In this document: one piece after another, positions 48,745 to 56,927 of the stretch
Numbering within the stretch: position 1 is the first letter of the stretch
Layout: every line of letters starts with the position of its first letter
NCBI RefSeq assembly: GCF_902779965.1
Contig: NZ_CACZDK010000002.1
Coordinates: 62,001-126,000 of the forward strand
Direction: 5' to 3'
Length of the DNA: 64,000 nt
DNA from: Fibrobacter succinogenes
Lineage (GTDB): Bacteria > Fibrobacterota > Fibrobacteria > Fibrobacterales > Fibrobacteraceae
Made by a program: the position numbers and the translations under genes
The notes under the pieces: generated by a model
Databases searched by the model: none
Told to the model about the DNA's origin: nothing
Seen by the model: the letters and a program-made list of their open reading frames with translations, nothing else

Positions 48745-49629
48745 TTATAGCCGCTCCATAATTATAGACATTGCGTCAACGAGTGTGATGGGTTTATCAC
48801 TTTCGGTCATACGAGCCTTGTAACAGACGCGTCCGAAAAGCATTTCGGGAGTGATTCCCGCCTCCTTGTCTTGCCTTAGGCTGTGGGCGAGTTCCCGCTT
48901 GGAAAGCTTCTTGTTGTTCTCGTCGACGATTAACGGGTGGTGCAGGTAAATCGGGCGTTCTGTGCGGCCTAGAGCTTCCATCAAAGCGATTTGTCGGGCC
49001 GTAGAATTGCGGATATCTTCGCCACGTACGATATGTGTAATATTTTCGTCAATATCATCGACGCACACGGCAAATTGGTAGGTCCATTGGTTGTCGCGAT
49101 CGCGGATAGGGAAATCCCCGCATTGGAGTTTAGGGTTCTCGTGGAAGTCTCCCAAACGGAGGTCGTGCCAGTCGATGAATTTATCAGGAACGATAAAGCG
49201 CAAATTGTGCGGCACAGTATCGATACTTCCGACTTCCGACTTCCGACTTCCTACTACATTAAAGCACTTTCCCTGATAAACTATCTCACCAGTTTCGCTT
49301 TGAGGATTCTCGGCGAGGAGTTGCTTGCGACTGCAATAGCATGGATAAACTAACGACTTTTCTTCGAGTTTTTGCAGCGCTGCCTTATAAATCTCGTTTC
49401 GCGCACTTTGTATGCTTTCGGAATCATAATGAAATCCCAACCAGGCTAAATCTTCGCGGATGCCCTCGATATAAGCGGGACGCGCTCGGCTCTGGTCGTG
49501 GTCTTCTATTCTCAAGTGGATCTTTAAGTTCCATTTTTTTGCCGCTGCCCACACATAAAGTGCCGAAAGCAAATGGCCTTCGTGGAGGTAGCCTGTGGGG
49601 CTTGGAGCAAATCGAATTTTTCCTGACAT
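48745..49629 (-). CDS. gluQ: glutamyl-Q tRNA(Asp) synthetase
   Basis: The 294-residue protein is GluQ-RS, a truncated GluRS lacking the anticodon domain, which attaches Glu to queuosine at position 34 of tRNA(Asp). Visible are FAPSPTGYLHEGH (HIGH-type motif, residues 6-18), the zinc-site CYCSRKQL near 99, and KKLSKR (KMSKS-type) near 240. Between the zinc region and the RFIVPDKF strand is an insert GSRKSEVGS coded by a five-unit heptad array (49225-49259); the frame is kept. ATG 49629 gives the normal N-terminus. The promoter region is shared with the divergent gene at 49794. Confidence 0.92.
   Translation of the reverse strand: MSGKIRFAPSPTGYLHEGHLLSALYVWAAAKKWNLKIHLRIEDHDQSRARPAYIEGIREDLAWLGFHYDSESIQSARNEIYKAALQKLEEKSLVYPCYCSRKQLLAENPQSETGEIVYQGKCFNVVGSRKSEVGSIDTVPHNLRFIVPDKFIDWHDLRLGDFHENPKLQCGDFPIRDRDNQWTYQFAVCVDDIDENITHIVRGEDIRNSTARQIALMEALGRTERPIYLHHPLIVDENNKKLSKRELAHSLRQDKEAGITPEMLFGRVCYKARMTESDKPITLVDAMSIIMERL
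49225..49259. repeat. heptad array inside gluQ
   Basis: Units ACTTCCG x3, ACTTCCT, ACTACAT on the plus strand (35 bp). Translated on the minus strand as part of V-V-G-S-R-K-S-E-V-G-S. Confidence 0.9.
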
Positions 49630-49793
49630 GTTGCATTTGTAAGACACATCACAAATATAAGTTGTAAAATTGTTACTAAAGTCACATATTTTCAATGAAA
49701 AAACGTAAATATTTTGTTTTTTTCGAAAAAAACGATTTTGTTATGTATATTATTGCAGTAAAAAGGGATGTCTCCCTGGAATACGGAGTAATT

Positions 49794-50381
49794 ATGGGTG
49801 GAATGAAACTTCTTTCTAGAGCCTGCACGGCTCTTGTCTTTGCGTTTGCAGTTGATGCGTTCGCAGCGGATGTCGTAGCGACAGCTTCTAATGGAGCGAT
49901 GGTCGTTTTACATGACAACGGTCGATGGGAATATCATCAGAACAACAGTAAAATTCGCGACGTGCGTGAAAGTGCTATCCCCGAAGATGCTAAATTCAAT
50001 GTCATGGTTGAATACGAGACTCCGGAACGTGCGCGCAGAAATGTACGACTTGCAATGGAAGCGGAATTCGCTACGGAAGAAGAAATCAGGGATAGCCTGA
50101 GAAATGTGCCGAAGGGCGGCTACATTTATTTTCAGGTGAAGACTTCCCAAATCAAGAAGGGCATGCCTCGCAAGTTGACATATAGCTTGTACGATGGCAG
50201 TAAAAAGCCTATATTCAAGAAAACAGCTTTTGATACCGAAGCAGTCCCGAGCGAACAGAGAGGTGTTTCTAATTTGCTCGTTGTTCCTGTTTATGGCCAC
50301 CCCAAGTCCAATGTTATGTTGGCTCGTGTCGAGGCTCGTGACGGGATGGAAACGCTGGATATCGATATCCCCGTTAGGTAA
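49794..50381 (+). CDS. hypothetical secreted/periplasmic protein
   Basis: The 195-residue protein has a signal peptide (MGGMKLLSRACTALVFAFAVDAFA) followed by VVATASNGAMVVLHDNGRWEYHQ, a pattern seen at the N-terminus of DUF3157-like or SH3-like periplasmic proteins, and a beta-rich remainder (PKGGYIYFQVKTSQIKKGMPRKLTYSLYDG, given in part). I do not assign a family. ATG 49794 is preceded by CGGAG at 5-9 bp; ATG 49803 is a good alternative. The exonuclease gene starts 7 bp after the stop, so they probably share a transcript. Confidence 0.7.
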   Translation: MGGMKLLSRACTALVFAFAVDAFAADVVATASNGAMVVLHDNGRWEYHQNNSKIRDVRESAIPEDAKFNVMVEYETPERARRNVRLAMEAEFATEEEIRDSLRNVPKGGYIYFQVKTSQIKKGMPRKLTYSLYDGSKKPIFKKTAFDTEAVPSEQRGVSNLLVVPVYGHPKSNVMLARVEARDGMETLDIDIPVR

Positions 50382-50387
50382 TTTGCA

Positions 50388-50972
50388 TTGCTAAAATTTG
50401 CGGTAGTCGATCTGGAAACGACCGGCGGACATGGTGAAGATAATCGGATAATGGAAATCGGAATCGCCCTGATGGACGGTTCCAAAGTTGTTGGTACGTA
50501 TCACTCGCTTGTGGACCCTGGGCAACCGATTTCGCCGTTTGTCCGAGAACTGACGGGGATTACCGACGAGATGGTCGAAGGCCAACCGCAATTTGGCGCC
50601 ATTGCAGAACATGTGGCGGAACTTTTGCGGGACCGCATTTTTGTGGCGCACAATGTTCTGTTCGATAACAAGTTCATGACAGCGGAATTGAAGCGCTGTT
50701 GCATCAAGTTTAACCCGCCGAGACTTTGTACGGTGAAGCTTGCGAGAAAAGTGTTCCCCGGGCAACCGAGCTATAGTTTACACAAACTAACAGAATCGTT
50801 GGGCTTGCCTGATTTTAATCACCACCGTGCACTTGACGATACGATGGCTGCGGCTGCTATTTTGAAAGCTGCACTTGAAAAAGTAGGTGAGGCTGGCGTT
50901 ATGAAAAATGTGGTGAACTTGTCGAATGCGAAAAAGCAAGCCGTCGGCGCCGCAAGTGTGTCGTCATGCTGA
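50388..50972 (+). CDS. DnaQ-like 3'-5' exonuclease
   Basis: The 194-residue protein is a DEDDh exonuclease related to the epsilon subunit of DNA polymerase III. Exo I reads VVDLETTG (residues 6-13, Asp and Glu), Exo II HNVLFDNKFM near 88 (Asp), and Exo III HHRALDDTMAAA near 145 (His and Asp), so the catalytic set is complete. The start is a TTG at 50388; the codon three before it is a stop in frame (TAA), and no ATG or GTG lies before the conserved strand, so the TTG must be used. Only a single exonuclease domain is present; it could be a proofreading subunit or a separate nuclease. Confidence 0.88.
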   Translation: MLKFAVVDLETTGGHGEDNRIMEIGIALMDGSKVVGTYHSLVDPGQPISPFVRELTGITDEMVEGQPQFGAIAEHVAELLRDRIFVAHNVLFDNKFMTAELKRCCIKFNPPRLCTVKLARKVFPGQPSYSLHKLTESLGLPDFNHHRALDDTMAAAAILKAALEKVGEAGVMKNVVNLSNAKKQAVGAASVSSC

Positions 50973-51143
50973 GCTGTGAGGTTGCTCGCAAGTTCGCTTT
51001 GAGTCGTGAGTAACAATGTCACCCTGGAGCACCGCGATAGGGTCTATTATTTCTTGTCTGCATGGATCCTATCAGTCGCCTATGGCTCCTTCCAGGATGA
51101 CAATGCAATCGTCATTCTGAACCCCGAAGGGGTGAAGAATCCA

Positions 51144-52679
51144 TTATTTCTTCAACAGACCCATTTTATACTTGAGCTTTAAAATGCGGGCGGCGGATTC
51201 TTCGATGTGGCGCTTGTATTTGGAATTCTTTTCGGAAAGCTCCATCATGATGTCTAACATGTCTTTTGCTTTGGACGTGTAAGAAATCATGAGCATATCG
51301 TTACCTGCGTCAATGAGAGCAGAGACGAGGCGCTTGAAATCTTTATCTGGGTAGGCTTTGCGCGGTGAAATTTGCGTTTTGCCACTGGCCCAGGTGCGAA
51401 GCGAAGTGCCCCAGATGTCGTCGGTAAGCGTGACCATGTCCGGGAATCCGCGACGGGCCATTTTTACAATGTTGGCGTCAAAGACGGCGGGACGGCTGGA
51501 AATGCGCAAGAAGTGAACGCTTGACACCATCGTGACGGGGATGTCTTTGGATAGCGTTCTGAAAAAGCTTATGTTCTTGTCAATGGTTTCTTTGGGCGAG
51601 GCGCTGATAGCGATTTGCGAGTCACTGTTGGTCCAGGAGTCGTAACCGGGGAAGTGCTTTGAAACGCAGACGATGCCGTTGTCGCGCATGCCGTTGACAA
51701 ATGCTCTTACTTTATATGCGTTTGATGTGTCGTTGCCCCACGAGCGGCGGCCCTCTTCCATGAAAGAATTGGATCCGCGGTGGTCCTTGGACGGGTCCAA
51801 AACAGGCGCTAGATTCATATTGATCTTGATGCTTTTTAGGGTTTGTCCGATTTTTGTAGAAATCTTGCGGATTTTTACGGAATCCATATAGCGCATTTCG
51901 CGGGCGCTTGGGGTGTTTCGCCAATGGTCGGAATACGATGACAATCGGTTGACGAGACCGCCTTCTTGGTCGGTGGCGACTAACAGTGGAATTTTAATGT
52001 TGCTGTCGATGTGGTTCATTCGCTCCATGTAACTGTCAACACTGCGGAGGTGCTTGCCAGTGATGAGTACGCCGCCGAGCTCGTTTTCAATGACGAATTG
52101 GGACGAGGTGAGGAACACCATAATCATTTGCCCCGCTTTTTGGCGGAGATTCATGGATTCCCATAAAGGCATAAGTGCGTTTGGCAAACCGTAAGGATTT
52201 TTGCCTTTGTAGGCGGCGCTTGACGACGATGTTGCTGCTGAAGATGAGCTAAACTGCGCGGCACTTGACTGCGCTGGGCTAGATAACTGCGAAGCGCTTG
52301 ATTGCGCTATTGTTGTGGAGGACCGCGTCGCACTTGAGGATTGCACAGAACTTGAAGACGGCGCGCTTTCGGCGGAAGATTGCGCGATGGATGAAGAAGA
52401 CTGTGTGGTTGCCGAAGATGAACTAAATGGCGCGGCACTTGATAACTGCGCTTTGGCCGATGAATACTGCGCAATGGCAGATGAAGACTGTGCTATTGCC
52501 GATGAAGACTGAGCAAAACTTGCAGAGTCTTTGATGGCGCGGATTGGCGAAGTGGCTTGTTGTTTGACGGAATCTGCTAATGGATTTATGAGGGTAAAGC
52601 GGCTTTCGGGCAAACCGTCAGAATGGGCTATCGAAAAAGCTCCCAAAAACGCAATGATAAATAAAATCCTTAGGTACAT
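51144..52679 (-). CDS. secreted GH3 (NagZ-like) protein lacking the usual catalytic His
   Basis: The 511-residue protein has a signal peptide (MYLRILFIIAFLGAFSIAHS), a Ser/Ala-rich linker of about 110 residues (~50-160) and a single GH3 barrel (~165-510). NagZ-type features are GGVLITGKHLRS, PLLVATDQEGGLVNRL, APVLDPSKDHRGSNSF, KHFPGYDSWTNSDSQ and the nucleophile Asp of MVTLTDDIWG. In NagZ the general acid-base is the His of the DSH motif in KHFPGHG....DSH; here that reads DSQ, and KHFPGH reads KHFPGY. No second GH3 domain is present to supply another acid. So activity is altered or lost. The Ser linker suggests surface display. A hairpin-type GTCATTCTGAACCCC repeat follows the stop. Confidence 0.82.
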   Translation of the reverse strand: MYLRILFIIAFLGAFSIAHSDGLPESRFTLINPLADSVKQQATSPIRAIKDSASFAQSSSAIAQSSSAIAQYSSAKAQLSSAAPFSSSSATTQSSSSIAQSSAESAPSSSSVQSSSATRSSTTIAQSSASQLSSPAQSSAAQFSSSSAATSSSSAAYKGKNPYGLPNALMPLWESMNLRQKAGQMIMVFLTSSQFVIENELGGVLITGKHLRSVDSYMERMNHIDSNIKIPLLVATDQEGGLVNRLSSYSDHWRNTPSAREMRYMDSVKIRKISTKIGQTLKSIKINMNLAPVLDPSKDHRGSNSFMEEGRRSWGNDTSNAYKVRAFVNGMRDNGIVCVSKHFPGYDSWTNSDSQIAISASPKETIDKNISFFRTLSKDIPVTMVSSVHFLRISSRPAVFDANIVKMARRGFPDMVTLTDDIWGTSLRTWASGKTQISPRKAYPDKDFKRLVSALIDAGNDMLMISYTSKAKDMLDIMMELSEKNSKYKRHIEESAARILKLKYKMGLLKK

Positions 52680-52813
52680 GCTTTAGAGGTATGAGGTATG
52701 GGGTCGCGACTTTGTCGCTTTGAGGTGAGAGATGTTTAAAAGTCTTGTGAATTTTGCCTTTGACTCAGAGTGCGAAGCACGACCTCATTCCTCAAAGGCT
52801 CGTAGAGCCGACC

Positions 52814-55342
52814 TCACTCCTCTTTTTTCTTCACGAATCGGCGCGGTTTGAATTCTCGTGGCGGGAACTCAAATTTGAGCTTGCCTTTGACAAGTGTGAG
52901 GTAAGCATCAAACAGGCGGCGAGTCTTGTTGCTGCGGAAACCCTTGATAAGCGAAGTCTTTTCGCCGGCGAGCAATTTCTTGATTTCGTCCAGCGGGAGT
53001 TCCTTGCCCAAAAGAATTTTTGGGAGCGTGATGCCGCTCGGTTCCTTTTTTACGTAGCTTTCGGAGACATAACCCGTGAGCGTTTCGTAGACGTCGGAAC
53101 CGTCAACAGGTGACTTGCCGATAACTTCACCGAGTTCAATTTCTTCGGGCTTTTCGTCAAAGACGAATTCGATTTTGTTTTCGTCGTTGATGGTCAGCAC
53201 TGCAGAAAATTCGGCGCCCTTCTTACTGCGGAATCCGGTAAGCGGTCCGATTTTGCGCTTGGTCAAAAGCTCGATGATTTCGCTTTCGCTAAGGTGCTTG
53301 CCGCCGACAATCTTTCGGATCACGATGCCATCTTCTGTCCTGTAGCGGCTCACTGTTTCGAAGACTTTTTTGCCGTTCACGGGGCTAAAGCTTGCTTCGT
53401 TTTCGGTATCGTCTTCCTTGAATCCTTTGATGTTTTTCACCATGGTCTTGGTCATTTCGACGATGCCGTTCATGAACGCTTCGCGCGATTCCTTGCCCTT
53501 GCTGATGAGGTCCATCTTGTATTCCCATTCGCCGGTGAGTTCTGGGCTGGTGAGGGCTTCGCAGTTCATGGCAGAAAGGACTTTGATGAGGTCGAATGCC
53601 TTTGCGGTCGGGATCATTTCCTTGCCGTCGCGGATAACGTACTTGTCGCTCACGAGCTTTTCGATAATGGCGGCTCGTGTGGCCGGCGTTCCAAGGCCGC
53701 GTTCCTTCATGGCGTCGCGCAGTTCGTCATCTTCGACGAGCTTACCGGCGCTTTCCATCATCGACAAAAGCGTGCTTTCGGTGTAGTGTGCAGGCGGCTT
53801 GGTGAAGTCTTCCTTGGCGTCAATTTCGAGCGTCTTGGCGGTGTTGCCGTTCAGCTTCGGGATGTTGGAATCTTCGTCGGATTCCTTGCCGTATATCGCT
53901 TTGAATCCCGGATCCACGAGAATCTTGCCTTCGGTAATGAACGTTTCATTTTCGACGGTTGTGATGCGGGTTGTGTTCAAGTACTGTGCCGGCGGGAAGA
54001 ATACAGCGATAAAGCGCTGGCAAATCATCGTGTAGATTTTTTCTTCGGCTTCGCTTAAGCCCTTTGGTGCAACACCTGTCGGGATAATGGCAAAGTGGTC
54101 CGAAATTTTGGAATTGTCAAAGACCTTTGGCGTGCGCTTCACGTAGTTCTTGTCGAGCGCTTCCTGGGCGAACTTGGCGAGCGGGCCTTCGATTTTTCCG
54201 AGTGTTGCCTTCACTGGTGCCACGTAGTCTTCGGGCAGGCAGCGGCTGTCGGTACGCGGGTATGTGGTCGCTTTGTAATGTTCGTAAAGCGATTGCGCAA
54301 TCGAGAGCGTCGTCTTGGCGCTGAATCCAAAGCGATTGTTTGCTTCGCGCTGGAGCGTGGTGAGGTCGTAAAGCTGTCCGCATTTTTGCTGGCTCGGGGC
54401 GGTGGTCTCTTCGATGGAGCCAGTCTTCCCCTTGCACTTCGCGAGGATTTCTTGAGCGCGGGTCTCGTCAAAAATCTGCTTGATGCGATCCTTGCCGTTT
54501 TCTTTATCGGTGGCGAACCACTTGCCTTGGTAACCGGCGCCTGCGTTGTCGAATTCGGCTTCGATGGTCCAGAACTTTTGCGGTTTAAAGCGGTTGCGTT
54601 CTTCTTCGCGCTTTACGATGATGGCTAGTGTCGGCGTCTGCACGCGGCCGCACGGCGTAATCTGGAACCCGCCCATGGAACTATTGTAGGCGGTGAGGCC
54701 GCGACTTCCGTTCATGCCTACAAGCCAGTCGGCTTCGCTGCGGCAAAGGGCGGCGTTGCGCAAGTTCACCATGTCTTCTTCGGTGCGCAGGTGCTCGAAT
54801 GCATCCTGGATGGCTGCTGGCGTCATGCTCTGCATCCAAAGTCTCTTGAACGTCTTGCCCTTGAAGTTCCCCTTGAGGATGTAATCCACAATGTAGTAGA
54901 AAATCAGTTCACCTTCGCGGCCCGCATCGCACGCGTTAATAATAGTCGTCACGTCCTTGCGCTTGATGAGTTTTCCTAAAGCGCTGAGGTGCGCCTTGGT
55001 GGTGGGGAGGGCTACAAGCGGGAATTTTTCGGGGAGCATGGGGAGCGTTTTCATGTCCCATGCTTTGTAGCGTTCGTCAATATCTTTGGGATCGGCAATT
55101 CCAACAAGATGGCCAATCGCATGGCTAACGATGGTCGAATCACTTTCGTAGTAGGCGGTTTCTTTCTTGAATGTCTTGGCGCCGAGTACTTTGACCAAGT
55201 CTGCTGCTACGCTTGGTTTTTCTGCGATAATAAGGGTCTTGCCTTCAGCAGCTGGTTTTGCAACTCTTGTTGCTGTCTTGGTGGCGGTCTTCTTTGTAGT
55301 GGTCTTGGTTGTCGCCTTTGTTGTCGTTTTAGTCGTTGCCAT
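52814..55342 (-). CDS. topB: DNA topoisomerase III-type, type IA
   Basis: The 842-residue type IA topoisomerase relaxes or decatenates DNA by single-strand passage. After a 35-residue Ala/Thr/Lys tail come the TOPRIM motifs IIAEKPSVA (near 38) and DAGREGELIF (near 140), and the active-site region TTYPRTDSR (Tyr near residue 337). The C-terminus lacks zinc ribbons and instead has topoisomerase C-terminal repeats: GKKVFETVSRYRTEDG...GFRSKKGAEFSA and GSDVYETLTGYVSESY...GFRSNKTRRLFD. The ATG at 55342 lies 2 bp after the glycosyltransferase stop, with TGGAAATAA before it, so translation is coupled. The Lys-rich tail probably aids DNA binding. Confidence 0.93.
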   Translation of the reverse strand: MATTKTTTKATTKTTTKKTATKTATRVAKPAAEGKTLIIAEKPSVAADLVKVLGAKTFKKETAYYESDSTIVSHAIGHLVGIADPKDIDERYKAWDMKTLPMLPEKFPLVALPTTKAHLSALGKLIKRKDVTTIINACDAGREGELIFYYIVDYILKGNFKGKTFKRLWMQSMTPAAIQDAFEHLRTEEDMVNLRNAALCRSEADWLVGMNGSRGLTAYNSSMGGFQITPCGRVQTPTLAIIVKREEERNRFKPQKFWTIEAEFDNAGAGYQGKWFATDKENGKDRIKQIFDETRAQEILAKCKGKTGSIEETTAPSQQKCGQLYDLTTLQREANNRFGFSAKTTLSIAQSLYEHYKATTYPRTDSRCLPEDYVAPVKATLGKIEGPLAKFAQEALDKNYVKRTPKVFDNSKISDHFAIIPTGVAPKGLSEAEEKIYTMICQRFIAVFFPPAQYLNTTRITTVENETFITEGKILVDPGFKAIYGKESDEDSNIPKLNGNTAKTLEIDAKEDFTKPPAHYTESTLLSMMESAGKLVEDDELRDAMKERGLGTPATRAAIIEKLVSDKYVIRDGKEMIPTAKAFDLIKVLSAMNCEALTSPELTGEWEYKMDLISKGKESREAFMNGIVEMTKTMVKNIKGFKEDDTENEASFSPVNGKKVFETVSRYRTEDGIVIRKIVGGKHLSESEIIELLTKRKIGPLTGFRSKKGAEFSAVLTINDENKIEFVFDEKPEEIELGEVIGKSPVDGSDVYETLTGYVSESYVKKEPSGITLPKILLGKELPLDEIKKLLAGEKTSLIKGFRSNKTRRLFDAYLTLVKGKLKFEFPPREFKPRRFVKKKEE

Positions 55343-55344
55343 TT

Positions 55345-56475
55345 TTATTTCCACTTGAATCGTCCGAACAGTCCGAACAGTACGGCCAGTACGGTAAAGG
55401 GGGCGTGTATGAATTCAACTGGGATGCACCACTTGAGGAGGTGTTCTTGCTTGAATATTTTGAGCCCGCGAATAATGAGTACCATGTCGCCGATGCATTT
55501 GCAAATTATCGCAATCAATGTGGCGACGAATATTTTAAAGCTGAATATCGAAAGCACCGCAGTTAAGCAGAGCATTACGAGGAACATGAATACCATCGAA
55601 AGTACAAAGACGATTTTCGGGGTATAGTAGATAGTCTTTGATGCCCAGCGTTTGCGTTGTTCCCAAAGAGCCTTGAGCGTTTCCTTGCCGCTTGTGGTGA
55701 CGAACGTGGTGGGTGTGATGCAGTAGCGCATGGCCCAAGGGCGGTCAGCGGCGAGTTTTTGCATCAACAGGTCGTCGTCTCCGCTTTGGATTTTGATGAC
55801 GCCTGTGAATCCATTCACGCTCTTGAAAAAGCTTTTGCGGTAGGCGAGGTTATTGCCTGTACTTGTGAGCGGGAGGTGCATGGCGAGGCCTGCGGTCCCT
55901 GCGATGCGGTAGATGAGCGTTTCCACTGCCTGCATGCAAATAATGAACGGCGATTTGCTGTCGGTTGGGATGTAGGAATGCCCTGCGACAAGTTCAATGC
56001 CAGGCTCGAATTCCTTGACGATGCCCTTAATCCAAGAAGGCTGCACGATGCAGTCCGCATCCGTAAGACAAAGAATTTCTCCATCGCATGCGTCGATGAG
56101 TTTGGAGAGCGCTTGCTTTTTCGGGCTCACGCCTTCGGGGAGGGAATCAATTGTTAGGACATGCAGTTTGTCGAACTTAGCTTCATATTCGGCGAGAATC
56201 TTCGGGGTGTCGTCCGTCGAGCGGTCGTCTGCCACCCAGACCTCCCATTCGCCTGCGTAATCTTGCGCCAAAACGGAGTTGAGCGTTTCGCGGATGCCCT
56301 CGGATTCGTTGCGGGCTGCAATCAAAACGCTCACCTTCGGCTGCGGTTCTGCATCGGCATAGCCTTCGCGCACTTGCCCGAGTGCACGATAAAAGCGCAC
56401 TTCTAACCCGAGATAGAAGAGGGCAAGGGCTGCCAAAAGCCCGATAATCACGTATGTCAAAACCGTAAGGAACAT
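55345..56475 (-). CDS. membrane glycosyltransferase family 2
   Basis: The 376-residue protein has an N-terminal membrane helix (1-25), a cytosolic GT2 domain (~48-275) and three C-terminal helices. GT-A motifs seen are VSVLIAARNES (48-58), VADDRSTDDTP near 81, the metal-binding LTDADC near 136, GDDDLLMQK near 228, and QRKRW near 272, the arrangement of processive or lipid-linked GT2 enzymes. It probably makes a cell-surface polysaccharide or glycolipid; the sugar is unknown. topB follows by 2 bp in the same operon, a pairing without obvious functional link. Confidence 0.88.
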   Translation of the reverse strand: MFLTVLTYVIIGLLAALALFYLGLEVRFYRALGQVREGYADAEPQPKVSVLIAARNESEGIRETLNSVLAQDYAGEWEVWVADDRSTDDTPKILAEYEAKFDKLHVLTIDSLPEGVSPKKQALSKLIDACDGEILCLTDADCIVQPSWIKGIVKEFEPGIELVAGHSYIPTDSKSPFIICMQAVETLIYRIAGTAGLAMHLPLTSTGNNLAYRKSFFKSVNGFTGVIKIQSGDDDLLMQKLAADRPWAMRYCITPTTFVTTSGKETLKALWEQRKRWASKTIYYTPKIVFVLSMVFMFLVMLCLTAVLSIFSFKIFVATLIAIICKCIGDMVLIIRGLKIFKQEHLLKWCIPVEFIHAPFTVLAVLFGLFGRFKWK

Positions 56476-56759
56476 TTTTCTTCGGCAAAATGTAATAACG
56501 TTTTTTTGAAAGTCAAAATCTGAGTGTGCGTTTGGTCGCAGATTTTTGCACCCGTAATATAATGGTAAGAATTTTTGTGTTTTACTCTATAAATATATAG
56601 ATAAGTGAACAAATGTTCATTTTCCAGTAGAAAACGGACATCGATACCTCTTTGTACGTCTGAATGTGCTACTTTCAATGGCTCCAAGACTCGTTCAATT
56701 TTGATCACGTTTTGGAATCTGAAAAATGGATGTCGCGTAGTCCTTTGAAAAAAAAACAT

Positions 56760-56777
56760 ATGTGATGATTCTCACAT
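56760..56777. promoter_or_regulatory. perfect CRP/FNR-type palindrome
   Basis: ATGTGA-TGATTC-TCACAT: two exact 6-bp arms with a 6-bp spacer, matching the CRP consensus TGTGA-N6-TCACA at every conserved position. It lies 150 bp upstream of the GGDEF gene and 285 bp upstream of the divergent GT2 gene. A Crp/Fnr-family regulator is implied; none is encoded in the window. Confidence 0.5.
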
Positions 56778-56790
56778 CGTAATTTCAAAG

Positions 56791-56806
56791 TTCCATATAT
56801 ATGGAA
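56791..56806. promoter_or_regulatory. perfect 16-bp palindrome
   Basis: TTCCATAT/ATATGGAA, 14 bp downstream of the CRP-type site. It could be an operator or simply the AT-rich core of the promoter. Confidence 0.35.
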
Positions 56807-56927
56807 TATCACCCAAAAAACTGCGTTTTTGTTTACGTTTTTCCAACTTTTTACGAACTTTTCTCCATTTTGGTTTTAAAATGTTAGTTTTCATCTTCAA
56901 ATAAAAATTCGGAGTCTGGGGTGACTT

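Larger units (their letters stand above)
56476..56927. other. intergenic control region between divergent GT2 and GGDEF genes
   Basis: No gene seen in 452 bp; very AT-rich, without the repeat families found elsewhere. It holds a perfect CRP-type palindrome at 56760-56777 and a perfect 16-bp palindrome at 56791-56806, both nearer to the GGDEF gene. Confidence 0.55.

Noticed and set aside
50972-51143. Transposon remnant after the exonuclease gene
   Set aside because: Only hairpin-type repeats (GTCACCC.., GTCATTCTGAACCCCGAAGGGG) are visible; no transposase sequence.
53294-54628. Plus-strand frames opposite topB
   Set aside because: topB motifs are continuous on the minus strand; these are shadows.
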